A model generated the notes under the pieces. The model was given only the letters and a program-made list of their open reading frames with translations, searched no databases and had not been told where the DNA came from. A program made the position numbers and the translations under genes. A stretch of DNA of 64,000 nt from Isoetes taiwanensis (taxonomy: Eukaryota; Streptophyta; Lycopodiopsida; Isoetales; Isoetaceae), in contig JAJEKV010000001.1 of assembly GCA_021234155.1 (NCBI GenBank), forward strand, positions 29,092,177 to 29,156,176. Direction: 5' to 3'. Below, piece by piece: positions 1-12,970 of this stretch (positions are counted from its first letter, which is position 1; the number at the start of each line of letters is the position of its first letter).

Positions 1-64
1 CTAATACAACCACAGCATACACACAATGCATAAGATCTCAAACAAGCTGTTCTTACACGTTTAC

Positions 65-1306
65 CTGCCTTAGACCTCCATTGGTCGATGCATTCTTTGA
101 TCAGTCTGTAATGCATGTTATTTCTCATGGTGTCCACCTGAGCTTCCTGATAGATAAATCTCTTCCAAGTCATAAACGATAGTCTGAGCTTGCTGTATGC
201 CCACTTTGCCAATGCAAGCTTATTTAGGTACTTCTTCTCAGCTCTGGCTTGCAAAGCTAGGCTCCAATTGCTGAAGCACTTAGCTAGTATAGATAATTGC
301 AGGTACTTGCGAGCCTTAACAAGCTGTTGCTTTTGTACTGCATGCCTTCTAGCATTCTCACATAATAAAAGGAGTGCCATTTTACTTAGATGTCTTCGAA
401 CTGAAAAATAAACAAATTTCTTCATATCAGTTTTCTGGAATGACATATACCAGCTTATTCGATATAATAGAGGGGGAGCAAAAGAGACAAACCCATGCTA
501 GTCATAAGCTGAGTTTGCTGTCTTTGTTTTGTAAAAAGGCACCAAGTACAAAAGGTTTTCAAAAGTAAAAACTTTGCATGGAGCTTTTTTCCCTTATCGA
601 CATTTCTGTCTTTGTCTTTTTTCTTCTTTAAGAAATACCTCCAGGTATCAAAGCATATCCTTTTTAAAAACACAGAACATGCATTAAAGAGCAATTATTA
701 ACGCCCAAAACCTGTCAGTGAAACAAAAGTATAGTGAATGTCCCATGCATACCTTCTCATCCTTATCCCACATATTCTCCACAATCTGAGAGCTAATAGC
801 CGCTGCATAAACATTTAATAGATGAAATGTTAAAAAACAGTTCTAAAGTCTTAACTCTTTGAGTTCAATCATTTGCAACTTTAGCAATAAGAATATGGAT
901 GTGTAGAAAATAGTGCAGAACCCTGAGTTGCCATGACCCAAACGATGTCCAAGAGAATGCTTACAGGTCTTGCAAAATACTTCCATTGCTCAACCACAAT
1001 CTTGGCTAGGCGCTTTCTATGACGTTGTCGAGCCCTGTAAGGTTGAACACACCTTAGCAATAACAAACTATTAGACACCAAGTAATAGAGATTTGGCCAA
1101 TCTAACCGTCTTTCTGCACGAACACTGTAACTAGAAGTCGGAGAATTCACAATCAAAGCTGAAATATCTGTGCTTAGTGGAAGATCAGCACCTCGACTTG
1201 ACAAAAACATGTTGTCACAGTATACGGAATCAGCTGTATTAATCATCATAGAAGTCGAAATAGACAATTTAGAACCTTCCAGGTCCACAAGTGATTCCAT
1301 AATCAT
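65..1306 (-). CDS. Sfi1-like helical-repeat protein, partial (several exons)
   Basis: Product not firmly identified. A clear exon spans 400 down to 65: it follows a pyrimidine-rich TTTTTCAG acceptor and ends at a GTAAAC donor. It reads as a long basic alpha-helical segment with tryptophans in similar settings (CFSNW, FMTWKRF, CIDQW), spaced about 33 and 29 residues. This resembles the Leu/Phe-x-x-Trp repeats of centrin-binding Sfi1 proteins. A 50-nt candidate exon lies at 802-753 (RLLALRLWRIC). The region 1306-965 encodes RKRLAKIVVEQWKYFARP before a GTAAGC donor. The splice phases of these three pieces do not join cleanly in my reading, so an exon is missing or the gene is damaged. The gene probably continues beyond position 1. 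In plants with swimming sperm, Sfi1/centrin act at basal bodies; that role here is inference. Confidence 0.45.
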
Positions 1307-1399
1307 TGTGGCTTGAGGTAGGACTTAAAATCCTGGCCCATCTCGGGACATAGAAGGCACATTTGTAGATTAGTCTTCTTTGCCATTCTGCCCTAGAAA

Positions 1400-2380
1400 G
1401 ATAGAACAGAAAAGGGAAAATAGATTAAAAATGAGCAATCTTGTCATTTTGAAACTTGTAAAACTTCCGAACCCCGGTGATCCAGAATTTCCTGCCGATT
1501 GAATTCAAATACGGGTGGCCTGAGATGATTGTGGAAAAATATCCTTCAAGCAATGCAACTGCTCAAATTATGATGATCATCTAAGGCTAACTGCTACTTT
1601 CTATGCTCTAATACGGCACCAAAAGAGCAATTTTCTTGCGCTCTCTATCCAGGAGGTTCCCGTTTCCCCATTCCAGAATGACGGACAACCCTTTTGCATA
1701 TCAAGAAGATGGGATGTGAAAAGAATTTCAAAGGTTTCGGTGTTCGTTCTCAAAGAGGTGGTCGGTCATAGTCCCAAGACATTAGGCATACGTAATGGGC
1801 TTCGCATGCATCCATGGTGTTAGGCCCTTTTTCCCATGACACTAATGTCTTATATTTATAGAGATATGTGATTGGGCCACATAAGCATATAAGACATGGT
1901 GGTTTTTCCACTAACACTTTTAAGACATGTCGCATATCACATCCGTATTAATAAAGTCTTATTTTCTTTCGGGGAAACCCCGCCACAAAATAAGACAATA
2001 AAAAATCTAACTAATCGTGAGTCCGGCTTTGTCAGATACTTAGATGTCCCAAAATGGAGCTGAGAAGAACGTCACAGACCCGTGATCTAATCGAGCTTTT
2101 TGAATCGCCAGAATCACTGAATCAAAGCATCACCGAATCGGGCCGAACACCTAAATAGGTAGAAGAAGATGTCAGCTGGTAGAGAAAAAATGGGTTTTGA
2201 AACTTCTTGGTCCGGTCGAAATCAGAAGCTTTAGTTCCAAATTTTCCTTCGCTCTTTCAGCCGCCAATTACGTGTTAGGGCAAAAACAAAATCAATTGGG
2301 TAGCCGGATTTGGGCAAAGCTGCGCTCCAATCCTTTAAGGTAAATGATATTTTGCTGCAAATGTTTTTAGATTTTGCCGC
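1400..2380. other. non-coding, no recognised feature
   Basis: About 1 kb of mixed sequence without a convincing coding segment, repeat end or RNA gene. It marks the start of a long block (to about 24.9 kb) in which similarity to other copies is repeatedly broken by short insertions and deletions. Confidence 0.4.
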
Positions 2381-2389
2381 GTGCCCACC

Positions 2390-2700
2390 GAAATACAAAC
2401 GGCAACGGTTTTAACATGTAAAGTCGCGGATCGTGAAACTACTGGCTCGGATCGTGATCATAAGAATTTAGTCGATATGGGTTATGGAAGGGTTAAAACA
2501 AAGGGATGTTGTCTTATGGAATCTTATATCGCGATATGCCCGGGCAAAGGATTGTGGAGAAGAAGCTATTGAATTGTTAGAAAAAATGCAATTTGAAGGG
2601 ATATCTGTGACAGTCACCTTCATTAGCCGCCCTTCAAGCATGTGCTAGCATTGTATCAAGTATTCACATGGCAAGAGGATATTTTTCGTAGTCGCATAGA
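2390..2700 (+). pseudogene. PPR (pentatricopeptide repeat) protein fragment
   Basis: Reading around 2490-2640 gives QRDVVLWNLISRYAR followed by EEAIELLEKMQFEGI, which is the typical L/S-type pentatricopeptide pattern of plant organelle RNA-binding proteins. Frames shift before it (LVDM then GYG) and after it (the expected SLLQACAS appears only in another frame near 2625-2655), so no open frame covers a full repeat series. PPR proteins act in mitochondria or plastids in RNA editing and processing. This piece is far too short (a typical protein has 10 or more repeats) and frameshifted to be functional. It is a relic of the same family as the pseudogene at 49.6-50.6 kb. Confidence 0.6.
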
Positions 2701-3411
2701 CTACCATTTTCTAAGCCTCAAGCCGCGGAACAGAAAACTACTTCGAGTAGTGGAAAACCAAATTTATATAACCCTCTATTATAAAGACACCTCTTATAAT
2801 CGCTTTCATGGAAAACTAATTTTTTTATGACATGCCACAAGAATGATGTGTGTTCTCAAACGCCTTATACCATGTACCCACATTTAAGTCACCGTGGAAA
2901 AGGGCCTTAGTCTTTAGTTGCCCATGTCGTAGTTTGCGGTATATCACAAAGCTATAAAGCACAATTTATAACACAACAATAAGCTTCCAATTATTTCGCC
3001 GACTAGGACCGGGGAGGTCACACATGGTTTTGTGGGCCGATTTTGTGTATATGTAGGTGAAACGATGCATGGTGGTATTTTTGTACGCTTTGAGTCACTG
3101 CTGGTCGGCAGCGTATGTTTCGGGTGGTTCTCTCGGGAGATTCGAGTTAGCTTTATGCGGTGGATGGTTTCAACAAGGAAGAAGAACGCTCGAGATTCAA
3201 TGGAGATTTGATGGACAGTCACGCAGTATGCTTCTGCAGTCGCCGACCGAGGAGCGCCGAGGATGCCGGGTGAGTCTTGCTTATGATTTTGTTGTCGGAC
3301 TAGTAATTGCAGTTTGGTACATGTGTTTCGGCCAAAGAACCGGATTAATGTCCGTGAGGCCTGAATAACCAGATTCGCTATTTTATGTTCTTTGAAAATA
3401 ATAATTGGAAG

Positions 3412-3576
3412 CTTACTTGTGTCGCGGAATTGGTGATCTTGAGCGGAAGGTCGCTGGGCCAGAGTCAGGATCTTCTCAGGTTCTTCCATCTCGCGAACCG
3501 GGCTAGTTAAGCGGTAAGGCGCGAGGGAGTTGTAAGTCACGCCGGCAACCTGAATGGCATTTAATGTGTCCGCCAT
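3412..3576 (-). CDS. possible first coding exon, unknown protein
   Basis: Not recognised. Reading leftward from an ATG at 3576 gives about 54 residues starting MADTLNAIQVAGVTY and containing REMEEPEKILTLAQRPS. A plausible AA|GTAAGC donor follows near 3412, so this could be the first exon of a spliced gene. The open frame runs on past the donor to 2944 but turns low in information content there. No downstream partner exon was identified. The location inside the indel-rich block means the frame itself may be unreliable. Confidence 0.25.
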
Positions 3577-3739
3577 CGTTCCATTTTGTCACATTATGAT
3601 TTTGAAGGTGTGTGTTTGCAACTTACATGATCCGTGGCGTAGAAGGGGCGTGGTTTTTGAGAGATTTGATCGGTCGCGATGGAGGCAAATTTCGCAGGTG
3701 TTGATGACTCAAAGGACGCCACCGGGCCGACTGCGCTGA

Positions 3740-5820
3740 TTTGCTGCTTCAAAAGTCCTTAAGAAAAGCTTAGTGTTTTGCACATGACGGTGTTGTTCCA
3801 TATCAGCCGGGTGAGCTGCGAAGGCTGGAGCAACCCGCGCATAAACCGTAGGTTAGTGTCCCTAGCCCTCTTTTGTTATCTGTTTGTTTGGCAATGCACT
3901 GCAGGTTAGCGCCCCGGGCCCTTTTGTTATCTCGCTTTCCTTTGTTGATCATGTCTATGAGGCGGTCGCCGTAGTGGGTAAAGTCGGTGTTGCCTATGGG
4001 CATTTGCCTCCGCTTCTATGCCAATTGAATCGAGTCCGTGCATGCATCGAACTCAGCTATGCCCTCTCATGCCATTCCCCGACCTTTACGAGTCGGGATG
4101 GCTAGATGCCTATGACGTTAATTTCGTCCGCCGTGACGCTCTCACAATTTCTTGATGCCCCGTCAAGTATAGCCAATAGGAAGTATGTTTCGCTTGCCCG
4201 AGAGGGAGCCTTCGATCACCTCCATGCGTGCCTGCCAGAGTCCACAAGAGTCCTAAGGCCCCAATGATGCCATCAAAAGGAGTTTAATTGGCCCTCTAAG
4301 CCGCCAGGCATTATCTAGTGTGCATGCCCTGGCGAATGGTGCTGCACTTATTTCTGAAAATGGAGCACCGCATGAAAGACATAGGGAAGGTGCATTACCC
4401 GCCCACCGCACAATATATCCAAACTAGATTTGAAAGGAAAAGATTTGCACGTAGGTGATGGAATGGGACATGAAGGATCTTTGTGTGTTGGATAACAAAA
4501 CCTTTGAACAAGGCTGCTCACTTTGTGTTCTACCATGGTGGACGATTGACCCTAGTTTAACGCTCACAATTCTGCGTGATGCCGAAGCGGAATATACTTC
4601 CGAAAGCAAGCAGCTTTTGATGTCCCCATCTAATATCGCCTATGTGAACGAAAAGCATAGTCCGTGGCCGCTTGGAGTGATTCTCGCTGAACTCCGCCAT
4701 TGTACGCCATCTGATGTTAGAAATAACTCGCTGATTTGCCCCAGTTATAAAAGCCCGCTTGAACGGAATGGGGCCCGTGCCACCGAGCATTGGGATATTT
4801 GCGCCATCCGCGACATTGACCGCAACTCCAGATATCCATGATCCATCGCTTAGCCCCCGATATTGAAATCCTCATCATGGTGGTGTGGATTATATTCCAT
4901 CCACGGATCACAAGATGGCGTTGGCTGACCTGTTGTTTTGTGTTGTTGCATGTACAACTTCAGCTTTAATCCATGTTTTGCTTTTCAAAGATAAAGTCCA
5001 GTGTGGTAACAACTGTTACATATATGGAGACCGAATGGACCCTCCCGGGAGATGGGTCATCCCCGCCGGAGCTTGGATCCATCTTTGATAAGCTCTAGGA
5101 TTGACGACTCTCTAATCCCCGATCCTCAAGCTTTATCCTCCAGGAGCAGCTTGTTCACCGGGCAGAGGAATTTATAACGAGTATCATCTGCATGGAACGG
5201 AGGTCTGATCAATAGCCGCTCTCTTTAGGATCCCGGGAGGGACGCATAGCTTGACTGCTTTATGTACTAATGATTCAGCCATCTCTAGTGTTGCCTCCGG
5301 GACTGCCTTTATGCAGTCTGCTATCCGAGTTGGCGTTTTGAGGTCTCCCATGAGCCCGGTAGGTGCTTGTTGACATTAGAAGTCCAAAGCAGCCTTTATC
5401 GCGGATCATGCGGGTCGCGATCCGGAGAACCCATGAATTAGCCTTGTTGTTGTTCAATCGCTTGCAATAACCAAACCATTCAATGGGACCTTGTTGTTTT
5501 CCATATAAATGTATATAAATGCATAACAAGTTGCACTTTGGCGAGTTGGTCATCTTGCCCCGATAGGGCACAAAAGAAGCGTTGGTACGTGTCTGTTTAT
5601 CTTGATTTGAGCCGGTGTCACTAAGCAAAGAACAAGGTTGCTTTAGTGCTCATGTATGTACGAAGCTTATAAATTTATAGATATGGACTGCCACTCGTTT
5701 GCAGTCTTGGATCTTTTTAATGTTGTCCTGATTCTTCAAGATTGGCTATTGATTGCTTCTCGTGGACTACAAATTACAATTTCAAGGTGGTTCTACATTA
5801 ACTGAACCGAGGACTCCAAC
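3740..5820. other. degenerate sequence, no supported gene
   Basis: Several open frames of 60-130 codons occur on both strands, but none has a recognisable domain, splice context or sensible composition. I see no RNA gene here. Confidence 0.4.
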
Positions 5821-5828
5821 TCGCAAGA

Positions 5829-7591
5829 TTAACGAATCCTTTATTCGCCTTCATTGTTTGAACTTTTTCTTCCTCGCTTCAAGTACAACTTCCAAACCAA
5901 TCAAGTAGATGCTTACCTAAATACATCTCCAATTGAATCCGCAAAGTCCTGCTAAGAAGCAACGGTTTTAGAAATCAGCTCATATTTCATCAGCTTGGAA
6001 TTAACTTTCCACTGAGCACAGACCCCAACCTCATTTTCAGACGCTTTTAGGACTTTCACTAGCAATAGATCCTCTCATCACCCTTTTAATAGGATGATTA
6101 TGTAGCCGAAGAAGTATGTCTCTGCTGCCAAAGCAGCCACACGCAGCTGAGCGCAGCATGGCATGCACGCTAAAAGAATGTGCAGAGAGTACTGCTGGCC
6201 TGGGGCTTTTATTAAGCTTTTGGATAGTTTTCTCCAACTCATATCCTCCACCCCATCAGTATATTTTGGTGATGCCATTTAAGTGTATAGGCCATATTGG
6301 CATTGGGTGTTGGATTTCATATTTCTAGATCTGTTCAATTATATTTGTTTTGAACAATACCGGTGCAAGATACAAAATCAGCCGGGATGTCCTTAAAGAC
6401 AAAATGACCTTTAAAGTGAAGCTTTGAAAATGATATGGTCAGACAGCTATAGTCTGCGAAGTCCGCTAATATTATAGCTTGTTATGAGGTTTGAACTAAT
6501 ATTACTCTACAAGATAAGCTTTTCCCAATTCCAAAATACCTTTTCCCGTGCCTAAGATTAACTGGTCTCAGGTAATCTATTTTGAAAACCATACTAACTC
6601 GTTAAAAGTGCTTATTGCTCGCGATTTTGGAATCATGGCATTGTTTCATATTTCAAGAAAAATATGATGTGTGTTAGATCCAAGTCAGCTCCGCGACCAA
6701 CATTTGCCACCAGCACTTTGTAAAGTCTTTCCTCGGTGGCATCATTCCATTATCCCTCCGCATATAGCACTCCTTACTTTCTTCATTGTTTCTATATTCC
6801 AATCGACTTACCTTGACCAAAATTCAAGAACTATAAAGTGAATGCATCATCGGCATTCCCTACTTGCCTACAAAAATCTTTGTTGTTTTCCAAAGCACGC
6901 AATTTGAATCAAATTAGCTTTAGCAATGGTTACCTTAATTTTTCTGAGCTATTTGTACTTCAAAGATAGCATGCCATTTTAGGGTAAGTATCATCTATTG
7001 TGTTCTAATGTTAGATTATAAAACCTGTAAATCTTATCATAGATTCCAAGCCATAAGATACCTTTTACAAGAGGGCACACCTTTTCCATGTACCTTAGGA
7101 CATTTTACACTTAACTCTGATTCCTCGCTAATTACATGTCTTTTTATAATCATGCCTCTTTGTTGAATTCCCGTTTAGGTCCAAGCATGATTCCCACATT
7201 AAATGTTTCGGGTGATATACCTGTTATGAACATTTATCTTCAAGTTTGGTAAAATAAAGGCTTGGGGATAAGTATGGCGCTGATCTCCAATCAATCCGCG
7301 ATATGGTTGTGGCGTAAGCGCGGTGATGGGGCTTCAAGCAGCTTATAATATTGAGGTGGTTCCTTCACATGGGCTGTGCGGGATAATCCTCGTACCTGTT
7401 TTTTTTAATGCCGATTATGCAAGTTATAACGCACTAAAAAGTGTGACTCAATTTGAAGCATTGATGCGCAACATGAGTAGTTAGTGAAGTCCGGTGGACT
7501 ATCTGTGGCATGGGACGCTGGATCTTAAAGTTGTTCACACTGGATTCATCTTTAGGTACCAAAGGGACATGTTTCTATTACAAGGAGATAA
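5829..7591 (+). pseudogene. IMP1 (mitochondrial inner membrane protease 1) copy, 5' part
   Basis: An inverted paralogous copy of the IMP1-like locus at 41.0-42.9 kb. The similarity covers the upstream region, exon 1 (start near 6115, MSLLPKQ where the other copy has MSQAAKA), intron 1, exon 2 ([10 protein letters not shown] segment near 7176-7200, including the serine of the peptidase dyad) and the start of exon 3. It breaks inside exon 3 at the codons for GDN. Exon 1 and exon 2 carry several small indels, so the frames are lost: after MSLLPKQPHAAERSM the expected membrane-anchor sequence is only partly kept. Together with 15949-16320 it forms one copy split by a Helitron-type insertion. Confidence 0.85.
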
Positions 7592-8362
7592 TCCGTTGTT
7601 TAAATTAAGCCCGCCAAGTGGAAAACTTTTGGATTTTTCTCGTGTTGGTTTTCAAAGGTTTAAAGAATTTTAGATGCCTGTAAAATATCTCGGCTTATCC
7701 AAAAATTGAAAGAAGCTTTTGCTGGCCCGCCATTTCCAGGCGATTTTTGGCTTTATTTTTACTCGGTTTCCTCTTGGGCTGATTGTACCGGCGAGGAGGT
7801 GGGCGACGATGCCATGCCACGAAGTGCTAAGTCGATTTATCTTCCGCATCTTCAGCCCATGATGGCGGATTTGGTTCTACTAAGATCTGGCCGGTTGTCA
7901 CTTATTTTCTCACACGACCTTTCGCCGATCGCCTGCCTTTCCGTTGGTAGTACGACGGCTTGGTCAATCGGGATAATAATGAGCCTGGCCTTTTGGGATG
8001 GAACGAAAGCAGACGACCGCCATACCGATCCTCATGCCCAAGAGATCTTTATTCGGTGTTTATACCAGTGTGGTCGACTCACTTAGTTTTTTGTCTTCGA
8101 CCGGGTCGTTGTTGCCGGGAGGTAGTCGCCCATACCCCCGGTTTTTCTTGCTCACAAAAGAAACGCATTTGCAAAGTTGTCTAATGTAATAATTTTCATT
8201 CACCGCTCGGCTTGGTCACGAGCTACTTCTCTCGAAAGTAATTCCTTTATCACGTGTAACTTAATTTATGGTTTTTCATATCTTTAAAGTGAGCCCTCTA
8301 CCCATTCTCGGGCTATTTTTAGAACTTGCTTAACATGAATGAGTGCAACCGAGTGCAAAGAT

Positions 8363-9518
8363 GACTCACACATTTGTGTTACGTGCGTGCTTGAATGTGG
8401 TGATCCTGTAGGTCTATTGTTTACTATAACTAGCGTAATACTCCTTATCGAGGATTTGCAACGAGTAGGTAGATCTCTAAACTACCATAAAGCAATAAAG
8501 TTCCTTTTAAGCATGCAAAGTTGTAATTTTAGAATGAGTAACAATCAGAGTGAAGATCCATTCTGTTTGTATCACCGCCCATTATAGATACAAATATAGT
8601 GTTTAGCCTTTGGGAACAATTATCGTATTTTAGTATTGTGGCTTCTACCACGGCCTGCTTCCTTTAGTGGATGGAATGCTTTCACTATGTTAGTTAAACT
8701 AACCTAGAGCCGGAGATCCAACCACTACCTTTTTCTCAAGATCTCTCCATTATGGTAAAATTTTTGCTTTTGTATATCGGGGTATCCATCTTGCACGTAT
8801 CAAAAATCAAGCTCGTGATAGTGTATGCGTGCAATAGGGTAGCCTTGATGCCAAGAATTTTAACATCTTTTGTGCAACAAAAGGATTTAATGCCAGAACT
8901 GGAAAGACATCATTCTATTCTCTTTCTCAGACCTTTTACTCACACACATTTGTGTTGCATGCAGGTTTTATCGTGGTGATCCTGTAGGTCCATTGTTTAC
9001 TATAACCAGCGTAACATCTCTTTATCGTGAGGATTGCAAATCCAGTGGGTAGATCTCTAAACTACCATAAAGCAATAAAGTTCCTTTTTAAAGCATGCAA
9101 GCAATTCTTTTAGAATGCCAGTAACAATTGTGAGTGAAGATCCATTCTATTGTTTTGTATCAGTCCGCCCATTATAGATAAATATAGTAAGCTTAGCCTT
9201 TTGAACAATTATCAGGGTTTTAGTATTGTGGCTTTACCACGGTCGGGTTTTCTTTAGTGGATGGAATGCTTTTCACTATGTTAGTTAAACTAATTCCATT
9301 TGAGATCCAACCAAGCACTACTCCTTTCTCGCATCTCCATTATGGTAAAATTTTGCTTTGTATATCGCTGATCCATCTCAAACGATCAAAATCAAGCTCG
9401 AGATAGTGTATGTGCAATAGGGTAGCCTTTGATGCCAAGAATCTGCAACATCTTGTGCAACAAAGGATTTAATGCCGTGAACTGAAAGCATCATTCTATT
9501 CTTTCTGCATCTTTAATT
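8363..9518. repeat. tandem duplication, two ~580-bp units
   Basis: Unit 1 (8363-8938) and unit 2 (8939-9518) align from start to finish in the same order, for example GTAGATCTCTAAACTACC at 8469 and 9050. The differences are nearly all one- to few-base insertions or deletions rather than substitutions. Neither unit has a convincing coding frame. It lies inside the Helitron-type insertion. Confidence 0.85.
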
Positions 9519-12500
9519 CCATCTACTAGCCTTTAGAGCTATATTTGTGCAACACTTCTCTCAATCAGAGTGTAGCTTAATCACTACCATATATTTTAGA
9601 AAGTTTTAATGCAAGAGTAGGAGGGCTCTCAAGATTCCAAAGCAGCTTTTCATTATTCTTGATATATACCTATGAAGCCAAGGAGAACATCACTTTGAAG
9701 GATAAGGAATATCCGTGCATATGTGTTCCAGAAGTTTTTATGTGAATAGTGCAACAATGTTAACTATTTTGTTTTGCAATCCAAAGATTATTTAAAAATT
9801 TTTGGTCAAGGTTTCCTTATGTTATGTCCGACCATTCAAGAGCAAAGTAAAAATCTTTCCAAGTAGCTTCGGGTTCACTGTTCATTTTTGAGGCAATGGC
9901 CATACGTTCTTATCTAGCAATGGGTTGGTTAAAACTAATCATGGATTAATGCTACCGTCATGAATATCCGCAACAACAATAAAATTGCAAAGATAATATC
10001 AAAGGATTGTCTATTGAAGATCCACTTCCAAGATAACGTAATGCAAAAAACTTATCTTCCACATTGTAATCTCGAAAAGAGCTCTCAACTTCAAGTATAT
10101 AAAGGTAGCAAAACTCATCTTCCATTGTAATGTGAAAGGATGCCGTAGTATGCATTGAATGATGTTGGATCGAATAAAATCAAAGAGACATCTCTACCTT
10201 ATTCGATAGGGTCTCTCCCTGCCTTTCTAAAGGAAGGTTTGATTCTCCTATCGCTTGATAGCTAAAATTACATTCAATAGGTCTCAGCATCTGAAACATG
10301 CTGTCCATGCCACTGAGAGGTTTCTTTTTGGAAAGCCAAATCAGTTGGTTCCGAGGAAATGCTATATAGCCGCTGGTTTCCATCTCATATGAGCATTATA
10401 ACCGAAAGCAAAGAAAGGACATCAATGATTTGAATTCTCTGTTGTTTGCGCGTACCCATTGGCCAATCCATATACTTTATAGTTGATTCCTTCTTATGTT
10501 TCACAAAATAACCCGGATCGTGGCAGAATCATGTCCAAAACAAGATCTACAATGCCGCAAAGGAAAATAAATTGCTACGATTCAGACCGTTGTTTAAATG
10601 ATACTGAGCAGCTTAAGATGTTGGAGATCGCTACATTCAACAAAGTATTGTTGCTGCATTTTGCGTTTTATATCGAAAAGAATTATGTGGCATGGCTCCA
10701 CAACCACACTTTAATGCCGATGGCATATTTAATAAGTAGATTTTATGCCACTCTTAAAGTGGGGGCCTCTACTTGCTCCGTGTGTTTACCGGTTATTAAA
10801 GATCTGCTCCACAATTGTGTTGCCACAAGAAAATACTGGCCACAAGTCTCGACGGTTATTGAGAACTCCATGCAAAGTTGCTACTATTGAATACATGTGT
10901 CATGATATTTTATGTTCAAATTGCATTTCAAACTAAAATTTACCAGTCACAGACCGCACCTCTTTGATAAGAAGCATCCACTTTTGAATTATTATAGTTA
11001 TAGTCTTTTGAGCAAGATAACGGGGATTTTTGTTTTGCAAGTTAACCTTAAAGTCTAAAATGATTACCTTCGCTTTCCCCTCTTGACTTCGGGCCTAATT
11101 CCTAAATCGTGGTATATAGTTCTCATGAGTATCTTCGCTTGTAGCATTGTCAAGAGGGCGTTATGTTGTTTTAAGATGAACATGGCAACCAGAATATTTA
11201 TGCATTTAACTTTTCAATCTTGCAGCCTATCATTACAAATTTAACTTCCAAGTGTGAACCATGGGAAAGGAGTTTTTCAAACATCCAATGATGTCCAACA
11301 TGACTTCTCAATGGATTGCAAATGCAGCTCGCTACAATTCTATGGAGTAGGTGAGCTCTATTGATCTGGAAGAACTGCAATAATATTATAGATTAACTAA
11401 GGAAATCCAATAATGTCTTCTAATTTTGTAGTATCTATCATGCTTCATACACAACAAACTTCAGACGCGCACAAGGGAACATTCAAGCTATTTTTTGATG
11501 GTTCGGAAACTCAGAACTTCAATATCTTTTAGGTTTTAGTTGACAAAGATGTAAAGACACGTCTTCTTCTTACAGAGCATACAAATTCAAATGTCATAGC
11601 TCCTCCTGAGTAAAGATGTATTGCAGCAAATTCTGGGCATCGCAGCAAATTCTGGGACAGAGCTGTAAAAATGTATTATCTCCAAGTTCATTCATTTTAG
11701 CAAATGCGTTTTCTTTGGATATGTATATTCAATGTATTTTATAGAAGCAAGCCAGCAATCATATCATGCTTCAAGTGATCCAAACAAATGAAAAGCATAA
11801 TGTATCAAACTTGAATAATAGTTGTAAGGTACCAGAGATCCATTCATCTATATTTTCAGCATGGAGTATCAATATTTGTTACCATGTACTGGATGCATCA
11901 AGTGCTCTCAACCATATCCAATCTACTATATTCACACTATTGTCAAATGAAGCACTAGCTAGCAATCACTTTTTGCTTAATAGAGACAATCAGGATTTAT
12001 ACCTAGCATCATGAATTTGTCTCAAACGTATATTCTCTTAAAACAATTTATATTTTACTCCCTTTTGTTGGCATTCATCTTTATAAACTAAAAGCATGCT
12101 ATTTTGAGTTAGGTTTGTTTGACTAACATATTAGAATTTTGAAGCTCTGCAACTTTGTAATTTGCTTTAGAATTATTGCAATCTATCTTTTCAAATACTA
12201 TATAATATAACTTCACTATGTCGAAACTCCTCAATTGCAACTGCTATTTAGTACGTTTAATTAATGGAAGGACAAATGGATGTTTGTCCGGCACTAGAAG
12301 ATTAAGGGACTTCTCAAAACGAAATGGCATAGATGTTTGTCTAACATCGTAAAGCACTAGAGCACACAATGTTTTGTTAATGGTTTTTTTACTCTGCTAC
12401 ACAAAAATACCACATGGAGGGCACAATGCTTTTCAACCCAATTTCATAGCTAGGGAGTTGTTGCTCATGTATGAAATTTTGTTGATGTGTGTCGATATCT

Positions 12501-12930
12501 CTCAACAAATACAAACACTGAAGTCATTTATTTTCTAACAAATAACCACCTTAAATGATTGCCCCTTCCACGACACATTATTTATGTTGTAACATCCTCT
12601 CTAATTGCTATAGCTTAAATGCCACTACATTTTTTGAATTGATTGTGCTCCTTTAGTCCCAAGCTAAAGCCAATATCCCATGACATTTTACAAATTGATT
12701 GTGCCCTTTTAGTTCAAAGGTCAAGTAATAGATAATAACAACACAAAATGAAAAAACAATATCAAATCAAATAGCTACATGACAAATATTAATTGGGAAA
12801 TCCTTGAACAAAAAAAACCAGCCATTAGTAAAACCAATTTCACGAAATCTGACCAACCAAGATCAACCATCATATATTCAACCTATACCAACTAGCCAAA
12901 TTAAACAAACACTATGCCTACATGACATAT
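9519..12930. other. AT-rich interior of the insertion, no supported gene
   Basis: Open frames such as 10483-10890 (135 codons) show no known domain and no splice context. A short direct repeat (GCAGCAAATTCTGGG) lies at about 11624-11660. I see nothing else. Confidence 0.4.
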
Positions 12931-12937
12931 TTTATTA

Positions 12938-12970
12938 AAGCCCTGAAATAATTCCAGGCATCATTACTAG
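12938..12970 (+). mobile_element. nested Helitron-like 3' terminus
   Basis: A near-palindrome (GCCCTGAA, loop, TTCCAGGC at 12940-12959) is followed about 7 bases later by CTAG at 12967-12970 and then T. This is the Helitron 3' layout: hairpin, about 7-12 bases, CTRR, host T. The hairpin differs from the one at 61 kb, so it would be a second family. The 5' end was not located. Confidence 0.5.

Noticed and set aside
881-964. Extension of the Sfi1-like frame past 965
   Set aside because: A good GTAAGC donor lies at 964, and the residues beyond it lose the basic helical character.
10483-10890. 135-codon frame as a Helitron Rep protein
   Set aside because: No HUH (His-hydrophobic-His) motif or helicase signature is visible.
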